DNA of 64,000 bases from Tritrichomonas foetus (lineage: Eukaryota > Parabasalia > Tritrichomonadida > Tritrichomonadidae): contig MLAK01000860.1 of NCBI GenBank assembly GCA_001839685.1, positions 62,001-126,000 on the forward strand. The letters are read 5' to 3'. Made by a program: the position numbers and the translations under genes. This document shows, piece after piece, positions 19,701-27,921 of this stretch. The notes under the pieces are model-generated. The model made no database searches and was not told the origin of the DNA. It saw only the letters and a list, made by a program, of their open reading frames with translations. The stretch's first letter is position 1. Each line of letters starts with the position of its first letter.

Positions 19701-20534
19701 AATATAGGTTTGTTCTGAGAGCTTGCAGTTAACAAAACTGAACGATAATAATCTCTTTGGTGGAACATTTTCAAACCTGAGTTGTTCAGGCACCAAATTT
19801 GAATACCCTTCAAATATAATTGATTCAGTGGAATGAGTGTGCTTCAATATAAAGTGAACAAATCGACATGCTACAAAAGGTGCAAAATTAACCAAACGAA
19901 GAGTTCGAATTCTGCCAACTTGAATAATTGGGATAAAGATACATCTGAGGTTTGATGGAGCTATGCAGCAACTTTCCAATGTGAATTGCGTGCAATTTGC
20001 TGGTGTGATGTGAGAAAACGATTCAACGAAAGAAATTTGTGGATGTTCATTATATCGAATACAATAGGAAACGTAACGAAGAACTGAAATCGATAAATTT
20101 GTATTGATTTGATGTGGTTGCGGCTGTTGATAAAATCCAGTAAATTGAATTCCTGCTTTGGATTCTGGTATTCCTTGGAATAAAAGGGCGCGCGACGAAA
20201 TTACTGCTTCAATAAGCTCGTCTGGATGACTGCATTCGAAAAACATTTCGTTTCCGTGGATTACAAGGGTTCTTCGTTTGGCATCGATATATTTGATTTC
20301 GATAATTTGGTAAGTTGATATAAAGTGAGCGATTTTGAATGTTTTGGATAGTTTGACTGGACGTAAGAAATAAACACCGGCGATATTGACGTAAAGATAA
20401 CAAGTTTTCGTTCTTCCACCACCTTTTCGATCGGGCATGATACCGCTGTCAATAAATAGGGGCGGTATGAGGTGTTGGGTCATGTTAGGGAACTGTTTAG
20501 CAATTGCGTCCTTCACATAAATCTTGCCTTCCAT
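16779..20534 (-). CDS. CARMIL-like PH, leucine-rich-repeat and proline-rich protein, 1251 aa
   Basis: Residues 1-120 form a PH-like beta-rich domain. Residues 150-620 hold irregular leucine-rich repeats of the long RI/CARMIL type (LRLDGQHMADSDISATLDYL, LEHLEFDNIESKNIS). Residues 700-1251 are a disordered Pro-rich tail. CARMIL proteins have this order and regulate actin capping protein at the membrane, so a cortical actin role is inferred. Residues about 830-925 carry near-perfect QPLQPLDPSM repeats that shrink to LQPLDPLQPLDQ. The ATG at 20534 starts MEGKIYVKDAIAKQF. No capping-protein-binding consensus was confirmed, so CARMIL is a best guess; a generic trichomonad PH-LRR family is the alternative. 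Confidence 0.75.
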   Translation of the reverse strand: MEGKIYVKDAIAKQFPNMTQHLIPPLFIDSGIMPDRKGGGRTKTCYLYVNIAGVYFLRPVKLSKTFKIAHFISTYQIIEIKYIDAKRRTLVIHGNEMFFECSHPDELIEAVISSRALLFQGIPESKAGIQFTGFYQQPQPHQINTNLSISVLRYVSYCIRYNEHPQISFVESFSHITPANCTQFTLESCCIAPSNLRCIFIPIIQVGRIRTLRLVNFAPFVACRFVHFILKHTHSTESIIFEGYSNLVPEQLRFENVPPKRLLSFSFVNCKLSEQTYIKLIDKICEYQGEIQKLSFNGVTFNAEAWGSISNSILANRPWKTLEHLEFDNIESKNISNDAIVSTISRILKHCRFVQHLSISNWSQPILVGLDTFLNCSILSEIVLAKQDMTEPFPDYVRIPSSVHYLDFNHSNFTFLSLQSLLKVISYNTKTPIYLVLSDISLPDAHWRSLYAAFPSFPQIKCLRGLDWSGNMLESASIQPFFNFFFLSNRIIHLSIDRVFGAQRSDDLRSLLGTIGQGRISSISICGSIERNFGGSMDQLFHALELLGPISILRLDGQHMADSDISATLDYLYAHKNLLEFSINDTAISVESQFFDLYNDLLKLPIKVVGRPNADINRLFHRTLSALSDRARYSAFRTAIREKLEPLGQSFIGFFICRIECGDRIDPIRYQNFIQRYPPIYQSFPGDEFYLGNALKKPRFPSLTTLRVKTPCRTLSDIHIKLIPDPTRPPRYLPPADNGLPSIFDESGLETIPTRPVTNINYGGNYTKLEPLCDTPEMNQVLSILTETVEEEEENEPVNAQAPSPFMPETSMFEPVQPFTNNSMFAPDTTPPQLQPLQPLDPSMQPLQPLDPSMQPLQPLDLSMQPLQPLDPSMQPLQPLDGLQPLGELQPLDPLQPLDQLQPLDNLQPLDPIPLMPLDSTLPPMPMDGTMPLFVPNSHASDDLIMPPEEDVPINAAMFNSNCSSLVIDPIDLGSGNFVPYSDDEMELPPLAPPVGLVPKESPLSQLPPLESINDSQNNLQMPTNAAMAPSLHSNTAIKPPAPSTFSPIEPIAPIARIQATLPPSNQQSDVSGIVIPPTLDSSVIPQAATSQTKTSTFTVPDFSEPLQPLAPPPIPSAAGGINLLPVFPSAVLLTPKSHDYSLPGSETGVIPQNAGLPPPGQPHTVQPLGTVEVDDVLSFAKNAVPAPPPEINIRMPRSRTDVDRYYSAGMPFQYLHVKKTKNPPQTSHPMENRQRQQVPNVNVLGTPNGW
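17893..18030. repeat. 30-bp coding tandem repeat, about 4.5 units
   Basis: Four near-identical 30-bp units (17893-17922, 17923-17952, 17953-17982, 17983-18012) and a partial fifth encode the decapeptide QPLQPLDPSM in the LRR gene. Units differ by only 1-3 bases, so the expansion is recent. Shorter degenerate LQPLD copies continue towards 17770. Confidence 0.85.
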
Positions 20535-20932
20535 TTTAATAATTTGTCCATTTAATTCAATTCAAATTTATTGTAAACATTTGAATAATAACAATTAAAA
20601 CGATAGGAGATGAATGTAGAGACGATAAAAAATTCAATAACATGACAGATTCTAGGTTAATCTATATTTCACCTTGTAACTTTTTGCATGTATATTTGGC
20701 TTACAATCTGCTCAACAGAAAAACAAGTGTTCTTTCACCAAATCTTCAAGGAAAGACACAATGAAAGATATATACATTACCATTAAAATATTAAATAAGA
20801 CTAGCTAGTTTGCCCTCAGTGATTTCTTCAGATTTTACTGATAACGTGAGAGAAAAAAATATCTCTTGTTCACATTGAAAAAGTTTGTATACTGAATTAG
20901 TAAACGTAATTCAAGCATTCATATTCCTCAAA
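20535..20932. other. Bidirectional promoter region
   Basis: Separates the divergent LRR and doublecortin genes. It contains GAAAAAGTT at 20877-20885, about 50 bases before the doublecortin ATG. No gene seen. Confidence 0.4.
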
Positions 20933-23065
20933 ATGAGTACCACACATTCAACTTCAACAAGTACATCAGTGGGGTACGTTTTTGTTAGGATAAGAGGAAC
21001 TGATAAAAAGTTGAGACCAGCGAAACGAGTATTAATTCCAGGAACTTTGCAAATTTTCAGAAAAAATGTACAAAACATTTTTAAAATGAAACAGCAAATC
21101 AAAGCGTTCTATACAGCAGATGGACAATTTATTCATAATGTTAATCAGCTTGAACTCGGTACAACGATAATTGCATCAACAGAAGAACCAGAAGGAGAAA
21201 ACGCTGGATTCGATTTCGAACATGAAGACATCGAAAAATTTGTTCGAGAGTTTGATCCCTCCGCTCCACTTCCATTTACAGAATATCCAAAACCGAAGAA
21301 GGTTCAGATGGGTGGGGCACCAAAATGTCTTGTTGTTGGTTTCCCAGAACCCTTGACTATAGATCAGGCAAATTTGCGAATTAAAAAGAAGAAAAATCCT
21401 GTTGATCCTGCAACTTCAAGCGGACTTTCTCGAAGTTCCAGAATTTCATCAAGAAAGAAATCACCAAATTCGCCTTTATTTGCTCAAAAAGATGACAACC
21501 CCAATGTTGTTCCAACTGCAAACTTTCATTTCTTTGATCAAGCAAGTTATGCTTTTGTTTCTGACGATACTTCTGTTGCTACAACATCAATCCGTCCTCA
21601 AAAAATTCAAGCTAAAAAGGCAGCTAAAGTCAAAACAAAGGTTGATAACACTCGTAACTTAATGTCAATACTTTTTAATTCTAATGAATTAGGTGATTTG
21701 AAATATCTTAATGAAGCACTTGCACGACTGAGAAAAGACCAACTGGAGTTTATTACAAAGGCTGAATCACAAGAAACTGCTCAAAAACAATTTTGGATTA
21801 AGGAGCTCAACAGTCTTCTTGACAAAATGAATTTCTGTGAAAAAACCAAAGGATTATTTCTTGAGAATGAAATTCATGAATACGTTAAAAAAGTTGTATT
21901 AGGTCACCGATTCATCAGTGGAAACGGAGCACTTCATCGCTTAAACATTGGCATCATCGGCCCAACTAAATCTGGAAAATCCACTTTACTTTATTTGCTA
22001 TCCCAAGAATTATTGCTTGATCTTATTGTTTGCGATGATTGGAAAAAGTCATTTATTTTCCCAATGAACTTTAATCAAATTGCATCAAAAATCGAAAAAT
22101 ATAAAGAATTTTACCTCGAAATGATTCAAAATATATGCTTTGCCCTTGTTAAACAAAAACCAACACTTCAAAAGTGGATAAGTAGCATCAAAAAATATTA
22201 TGAAAGCTTAATTGATAAGCCAATTCCACTTATTTTATCTAAAAGCTGCATGATAAATAAGTACATATTGAATATTCAAAATAAACTTATGGAAGTTGGT
22301 AGTTTTGTAAATAATGCATGGAATACTCCTTCTGGTTTTGAATGGTGGTATACGCTGATTTTTGAATTACCTTCACTTATTTCAAGTGTTCTTGGATTCG
22401 AGAAAACTATTTATATTATTGATAATCTAGAAAAATGCGATTTGACTCTTGAACCACATAAGCCATTTAACAGCACATCACAGGTTGTTATCCTTTCAGA
22501 ACATGTTAAGAATGCCTTAAGCCGAAATGATTATATTTTTGCTTGCCATAACATGGAATATATGTATTCAATGCTTCCATCAATCGATAATGATGGTATT
22601 GATCTCTTTTCCACCACTGATTTCGTTACCACAAATGGAATTTCTACAGATATTGTTGAAAATGATCCTCCATTGCTGATGATATTAGATACAGAGGAAC
22701 TCCCATTTGTTATGAAAGGATGTGATTGTGATGGTGTGCCAAATTATATCTTATTATGGAAAGATCTAAATCAAATGATTGATGAAATGGAAGGAATGAA
22801 AGAAGAAACCGATGAATTTGATGATGCCCACTATTTTGCTGTTTCGCATGCACAGGCAATGTTAAATCATATGTTTTTCGATGAAGATGCAGATTATACC
22901 GATGTAGAAGAATCTAATTGGCCTCATGTACTTGGAATCAGAAGGTCTACAAAGAAAGAACAAAGAGAATTCATGAATGAAGAAAAAGAAAATGCTCATG
23001 CAATCCAAATTGAAATCCAAAATCTCACTGATTATGAATATGAAGAAGAAGAAGAAGAAAACTAA
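20933..23065 (+). CDS. Doublecortin-domain plus P-loop ATPase protein, 710 aa
   Basis: Residues 14-86 fit a doublecortin (DCX) domain: VFVRIRGTDKKLRPAKRVLI, LQIFRKNVQNIF, IKAFYTADGQFIHNVNQLELG, TIIASTEEPEGE. DCX domains bind tubulin or microtubules. A basic linker follows to about residue 250. The second half has a Walker A motif GPTKSGKST (343-351, Lys349) and a Walker B-like IYIIDNLE (D497), so it is a STAND/AAA-type ATPase candidate. The C-terminus is acidic and ends in a run of Glu. The start is the ATG at 20933, where the Ser/Thr-rich leader begins. A microtubule-linked ATPase is inferred. The domain combination is unusual in the families I know. Confidence 0.75.
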   Translation: MSTTHSTSTSTSVGYVFVRIRGTDKKLRPAKRVLIPGTLQIFRKNVQNIFKMKQQIKAFYTADGQFIHNVNQLELGTTIIASTEEPEGENAGFDFEHEDIEKFVREFDPSAPLPFTEYPKPKKVQMGGAPKCLVVGFPEPLTIDQANLRIKKKKNPVDPATSSGLSRSSRISSRKKSPNSPLFAQKDDNPNVVPTANFHFFDQASYAFVSDDTSVATTSIRPQKIQAKKAAKVKTKVDNTRNLMSILFNSNELGDLKYLNEALARLRKDQLEFITKAESQETAQKQFWIKELNSLLDKMNFCEKTKGLFLENEIHEYVKKVVLGHRFISGNGALHRLNIGIIGPTKSGKSTLLYLLSQELLLDLIVCDDWKKSFIFPMNFNQIASKIEKYKEFYLEMIQNICFALVKQKPTLQKWISSIKKYYESLIDKPIPLILSKSCMINKYILNIQNKLMEVGSFVNNAWNTPSGFEWWYTLIFELPSLISSVLGFEKTIYIIDNLEKCDLTLEPHKPFNSTSQVVILSEHVKNALSRNDYIFACHNMEYMYSMLPSIDNDGIDLFSTTDFVTTNGISTDIVENDPPLLMILDTEELPFVMKGCDCDGVPNYILLWKDLNQMIDEMEGMKEETDEFDDAHYFAVSHAQAMLNHMFFDEDADYTDVEESNWPHVLGIRRSTKKEQREFMNEEKENAHAIQIEIQNLTDYEYEEEEEEN

Positions 23066-23403
23066 TCTTATTATTTATTTTGTTTATTGTAAATTATTTG
23101 TTATCTAAAACTGGCTTTCGAATACCATCTTTACTCTTTTTTTTTCATAAATAAGTTCCACCATGAAAAGCAAGATGTGATATCGCCATTTGATTTAATA
23201 TCTAAATTTTCATAAATATTCATAGATTTTATAGTATTTTAAAATGGTTGTCTATATATGACTGCTTATTTTCTATTATGTATAAAAATGTAGATCATAA
23301 AAATAACGATTAGTAATGTTTATGAAAAAGTTATATAAACAGACTAAGTCAAATAATTTTTAACTGGTCAGACGATAGTCAAAGTTGCACTTTTTTTGGC
23401 CAA
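23066..23403. other. Intergenic, no gene seen
   Basis: AT-rich gap between two same-strand genes. The last 50 bases before the OST48 ATG include AGTTGCACTTTTTTTGGCC, a variant of the recurrent ACTTTTT motif. Confidence 0.45.
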
Positions 23404-24642
23404 ATGTTTCTTTTTTCTCTCTTATCTTTAATCGCTTCACGCGAACATCGTGTCCTTGCTCTCCTCTCTGAGAAAGGAGAGAAAGAGCAATATCAGACCT
23501 TTTTCAACGATCTCACCTCAATTGGCTGTAAAGTTACATATCGCGTTTGCAACCAAAAAGTCGCCCAGCTTGAACGTTTTGGACAACATCTTTTCGATAC
23601 CGTCGTTATTCTCTGCAGCAAATCCACCTGCATCGGAAACAATGGTGAAGATTTGAATGATTTTCTTGATCAAGGCTGCAATGCTATCGTTTTCAATTCT
23701 GCCTATGGAAATGACATTCAAGAAAAAGTCTATCGTCATTTGAACCTCCGCGTCGTCAGCTCTTATAAAATCAGCGATGTATTTGATAACAATCAAGTCA
23801 CACTTCGTAAGATTGTCGCGCCAAAGAATATTGTTCCAAACAAGATCTCTCCACTGATTTTCGAAGGTGGCTTCTCAACAATCGAGCGTCCAAATGATTT
23901 CAGATTCCCAATCGTCGTTGGCGGCCTCGAACACAAACTTTCAATAGCCGACAGACTTGTCTACTCACAATCTATTGCTAACGAAATGATCCCAATTTGC
24001 GCATTTCAAGCCCGCACTGCCGGCCGTGTGATCGTTATTAATTCAGTTAATTTTGCGTCAGATGAAATCTACAACACAAAGGTCACAATGGGAGAAGATT
24101 TCCTTCCGCTTCCAACCCCAGTAGATAACGGAAACAGACAATTGATGAAGGACCTCCAAAAATGGGTAACTCATTACCACAGCCATGTCAAAGTTGATGC
24201 AGCTACCCACTATGCTGAAGACACTGGCGTTTCACCAGTTCAATACCACATTAAGCAGAATATTGTTGTACTGGCCAACCTTTCATATGTCAAAGATGGC
24301 GAATGGCTTCCATATGAATCAGATGATGTTCAAGTTGAAGTTTTCATGCTCGGAACATTCGTCCGCCGCCACATGAAGCGTGTCGCACCAGGACAATACA
24401 CCGAAACACTGATGCTTCCAGACCGCGCAGGTAACTACTGGATCAAGGTGTTCACTGGAAAGGAGGGATGGATGAACGCAAGAGAAGAAATGGCTATTGC
24501 TGTTCGCCCACTTGCAATCAGAGAGAAGGAGAAGTTCCTCGACTGTGCTAAACCATACCAAGTTTCCATGATGCTCACAATGGCTGCTGCTTTCCTCGCT
24601 TCCGTTCACTTCCTTTACCACAAACCATCTACAACACAATAA
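23404..24642 (+). CDS. OST48: Oligosaccharyltransferase OST48/WBP1 subunit, 412 aa
   Basis: Subunit of the ER membrane oligosaccharyltransferase that N-glycosylates nascent proteins. A short hydrophobic signal sequence (MFLFSLLSLIA) is followed by the luminal GATase-like domain (ALLSEKGEKEQYQTFFNDL, LFDTVVILCSKS, FLDQGCNAIVFNS), the family motif GGLEHKLSIADRLVYSQSI and AGRVIVINSVNFASDEIYN, a C-terminal beta domain (VEVFMLGTFVRR), and a last membrane segment (MMLTMAAAFLASVHFLY) with a short cytosolic tail. Length is slightly below human (about 440-456). Codons are C/G-ending, as in strongly expressed genes here. A partner catalytic STT3 subunit is expected elsewhere. Confidence 0.93.
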   Translation: MFLFSLLSLIASREHRVLALLSEKGEKEQYQTFFNDLTSIGCKVTYRVCNQKVAQLERFGQHLFDTVVILCSKSTCIGNNGEDLNDFLDQGCNAIVFNSAYGNDIQEKVYRHLNLRVVSSYKISDVFDNNQVTLRKIVAPKNIVPNKISPLIFEGGFSTIERPNDFRFPIVVGGLEHKLSIADRLVYSQSIANEMIPICAFQARTAGRVIVINSVNFASDEIYNTKVTMGEDFLPLPTPVDNGNRQLMKDLQKWVTHYHSHVKVDAATHYAEDTGVSPVQYHIKQNIVVLANLSYVKDGEWLPYESDDVQVEVFMLGTFVRRHMKRVAPGQYTETLMLPDRAGNYWIKVFTGKEGWMNAREEMAIAVRPLAIREKEKFLDCAKPYQVSMMLTMAAAFLASVHFLYHKPSTTQ

Positions 24643-25179
24643 ATAAAACGAAATGTCAAATACTAACTTTTTGTTTACTTTATTTTTTCAAGTTTTATAT
24701 TATTTAGCCTTACAAGGTGAAAATAAACTCTGATAAGTGTACGAATTCCATATTTGATTTCTAGTTTTTCTAATCTGGGTGGGGAAATTAATGGTACAAC
24801 AATTGAGTATATAGTCTGAATTTAGAATAGTAGTTTGAAAAGCAAATGATACTTTTCAATTGGTGTAAATTTTTATGTTTTTTTTAGGCAGAGAATGCTT
24901 TATCAGTTTCGTTTCATCATATAAAATTGAATGGAAAAGGAATTCGAATATTAAATAAATGATAATTATCATTAATATATAAAATTGTGATAGTTATATG
25001 TAATTAAAAGGTAAAATTGTATTCCTTCCTTGTATATTTAAGAATAATGACTGGAAATCATAATATTATGATATTCATGTGGATATTTCTGCTTAATTCT
25101 CTTTTAATTTTGTCAATTGAAAAGTACCAAATTCACCTTATAAATTAACCTTATTTTATCGAATATTTTTTCATAAGAA
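24643..25179. other. Intergenic, no gene seen
   Basis: 537 bases of AT-rich sequence between same-strand genes. An A/T-rich stretch at 24950-25010 has TATAT-type runs but no clear signal. Confidence 0.5.
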
Positions 25180-27462
25180 ATGAATGAAAGATTATTACCT
25201 AATCTAACAGACGAACAATGCAGAATTCTCTATTCAAAATCACTAGAACTTCGTTCATTTCGACAAAGCTATCGAGAATTGACTAAAAAGCAAAAGAATT
25301 TAAATGATGAATTTGTAAAATTATCAGTTCACCATGAATTTCGCTCCCCGTGGGCAATTTCGAAACCAAATAAAGACTCAGTTATCGAAAAAGTGTTTGC
25401 GCGAAACACTCCTCAAACCGATTCGCTATTTTTAAACACAGATCAAATTGTCCAGAATTACATTCAAAATCTGTTCAACAGCCGCGAAAATCTAATCCTG
25501 CAATTTGCCTCAGATGAAAGAGTTGCCGCCAAAAAGATGATATGCGAATTGCATTCATGCAAAATGTCACTTGATGAGTTTATTTCCACTTTTGTGATTC
25601 CGCCATTTTATGGCCATTTCTTAGGTATTGAAAATATGGATGCCTTTATTGAATCTGTTGGAATTGTGTTTGATTGTTATTCACACGATCCAATTCCATT
25701 TTTAGCTACTTTTGATGGATCATTTATATGTAATGTTTTAAGGCAATTCTTCTTTTCACCTTTAATTCGTCCTTATGTTGGAGAACAGTTCACTGTCTTT
25801 TATGATTTCTTTTCCTCGAATAAACGGGCGACTGATGGGCAACAATACACTCGTATTCAGAGGTTCTTTTCTCTCTTTCTTAAAGAAATGGCAGCACCAA
25901 TTTCCGTTTCACCTCCATTCATTCGCAAACTATTTTCCAGAATTTCTCAAAATTTTGATGATAAAACAAAAGTGATTATGGCTGTTGTAATTTATTGTAT
26001 TGTTTCTGATTTGGTTATTTACCCAATCGCGTATAGTGTCTTCCCTTTGACATCGAACACGAAAATTGAAACTGCTGAGCACATCCAAACAATGAAATTT
26101 TATTGCGCATTCGTTTGTGGGCTCCCACAATCACATACAATTGGGAAAATGACTCCTGTTCAAGAAATCGAACAGGTTGATCGACAGCTCATTCAAAATT
26201 TGGTGGATGTCCTTCTTTCGCCAGTTTCTGAGCAAGAAATTATTCCTGAAATTCCAACAGTTGTAATTCCATTTATCGCGCTTAAGTTCCTAGCAAAATT
26301 TGAGGAAAACAAAGAAGTGTTGACTGCTTTGAATGTTTCGACGAAAAATTCTGTTAAAGATTCTTCAAAAGAGTCGTATCGTGATTCAATGAGATTAGAT
26401 AATTCAAAGGATGGTGTAAAAGATGGATATCCAAAGGCTCCTGAAACAATTATTAAGTTTATTGTAAAAAATGAAAATAATATAACAAAAGATAAAGAAT
26501 TTCGAAGAATTGTTGAATTATTTGCATCGAGACATCCTGATACATTTTTTGCAATATCACCAAGATTGAAAGCAATTCAAATGTACTTTAAGAACAAATC
26601 TATCAACTATGAAATATTTTCTTCTCAAGTTGATGAATCAATTGCAAATGCAAAAGATAACTTGTTATCATCACAAACAAAAATTGATGTTCTTGAAAGA
26701 TCTATTAAATTGACAAATAACGCTATTACTGCATCAGAAGCTATTTTTGCGAATAATATAGTGAATGGAATCTTGAATGATACAAATATTTCAAACGAAA
26801 TCGAGAAGAAGAAGGCACAAATGTTAAACGATCCAATTATGTTTGCTAATTTCATTACATCACATCTTGATGCATTTCAAGCTAAGAATCATTGGGCTGA
26901 TTCTTTAATGAGAATGGTTGCACGACGATTCCATGCACAAGTAATGCGAACATTACCTGTCACAGTCTTCGCGAGTACGAAAAATCAATTAATTCTTACT
27001 GATCAAAAATTCCTCATTCAAAAGCTAAAATTCCTTGAAAGTTTAGAAGAAAATGGACTTGATGACTCTGTTGCAAAAATCGTAAAATGTAAAGATATCC
27101 TTGCTGCGGCCCAAACTGCTGTCCTTCGTGCTTGTCTTTTTGAAAATCCACTCGAAAGCGCAAAACAAATTGTTTTAGGCCTTTTCGTAGTCGAAGATTT
27201 GTTTATCTTCGAATTTGGTGCACCGCCTGAAGCTAATCAGCTCATGCCCCTTCTTGCAAACCTTTTTATTTCCAGCCCAGTTCCAAATCCTCTCAGTTTT
27301 GGTGAGTGGTTGGCGCACTTTTTGCAAAAATTGATGGAAACTCGCCCAGAATGGTTTTCTGATGAAGAAATGAGGCCTCTTGAGCACTACTTCCAATTTA
27401 ATCTTTGGATGAAAGACATGCTTCTTTCTTTTGATGGATCCAAACAAAAGGACGGTTTTTGA
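25180..27462 (+). CDS. RasGAP/VPS9-like protein (GAPVD1-like, tentative), 760 aa
   Basis: Possible endocytic GTPase regulator. After an N-terminal helix pair (residues 1-55) the helical region at 60-330 has RasGAP-like spacing and the core stretch TKVIMAVVIYCIVSDLVIYPIAY, which resembles the RasGAP F-L-R-x-I-N-P-A-I segment. The C-terminal 200 residues have the helical pattern of VPS9 domains (LIQKLKFLESLEENGLDD, CKDILAAAQTAVL, PPEANQLMPLLANLFISSP), close to the D-D-L-L-P-x-L motif. In animals RasGAP plus VPS9 is found in GAPVD1, a Rab5 activator. The similarity is weak and a search is needed. An unusual internal repeat KDSSKESYRDSMRLDNSKD lies in the linker at about 395. Confidence 0.75.
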   Translation: MNERLLPNLTDEQCRILYSKSLELRSFRQSYRELTKKQKNLNDEFVKLSVHHEFRSPWAISKPNKDSVIEKVFARNTPQTDSLFLNTDQIVQNYIQNLFNSRENLILQFASDERVAAKKMICELHSCKMSLDEFISTFVIPPFYGHFLGIENMDAFIESVGIVFDCYSHDPIPFLATFDGSFICNVLRQFFFSPLIRPYVGEQFTVFYDFFSSNKRATDGQQYTRIQRFFSLFLKEMAAPISVSPPFIRKLFSRISQNFDDKTKVIMAVVIYCIVSDLVIYPIAYSVFPLTSNTKIETAEHIQTMKFYCAFVCGLPQSHTIGKMTPVQEIEQVDRQLIQNLVDVLLSPVSEQEIIPEIPTVVIPFIALKFLAKFEENKEVLTALNVSTKNSVKDSSKESYRDSMRLDNSKDGVKDGYPKAPETIIKFIVKNENNITKDKEFRRIVELFASRHPDTFFAISPRLKAIQMYFKNKSINYEIFSSQVDESIANAKDNLLSSQTKIDVLERSIKLTNNAITASEAIFANNIVNGILNDTNISNEIEKKKAQMLNDPIMFANFITSHLDAFQAKNHWADSLMRMVARRFHAQVMRTLPVTVFASTKNQLILTDQKFLIQKLKFLESLEENGLDDSVAKIVKCKDILAAAQTAVLRACLFENPLESAKQIVLGLFVVEDLFIFEFGAPPEANQLMPLLANLFISSPVPNPLSFGEWLAHFLQKLMETRPEWFSDEEMRPLEHYFQFNLWMKDMLLSFDGSKQKDGF

Positions 27463-27921
27463 TTTCATTTTGTTTTTTCTTGAATGTTTTTTGTTGTTTA
27501 TTCATATAAAAGGAATTATCTCTATTCATAATACTTTTTGTTTCATCAATTTGCATGAATTTTTATTTCACTCTAATATATTCTCCTTCCTTCTGTTAGT
27601 TTATACCATTAATTTGTAATTATGAGTTTCAATAAGAGCTGTGATCAATATCCAGATTAGGAATATCACTTAATAATCCAATCAAATATCTTTTCTCCAT
27701 TATCTCGACGAATAATTTCCAATATAAAATATCTATCACTGAAGAAAGTATTTGTTTTGTGTTCATCTTAAGTCTCAGAAAAGTCTTCACCTTATATTGA
27801 TATATTCATATTCTGATATTTCGTAACGCAGAGAAGAGAAAAATGATAGAAAATTTCTAAAGACATCTTTTTTTAGGAAATTGTATTTAAAGAAAGAACT
27901 TAAATGAATGAATTAAGTGAA
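27463..27921. other. Convergent intergenic region
   Basis: Between the convergent RasGAP/VPS9-like and glycyl-tRNA synthetase genes. AT-rich, no gene seen; short overlapping frames have no coding character. Confidence 0.5.
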
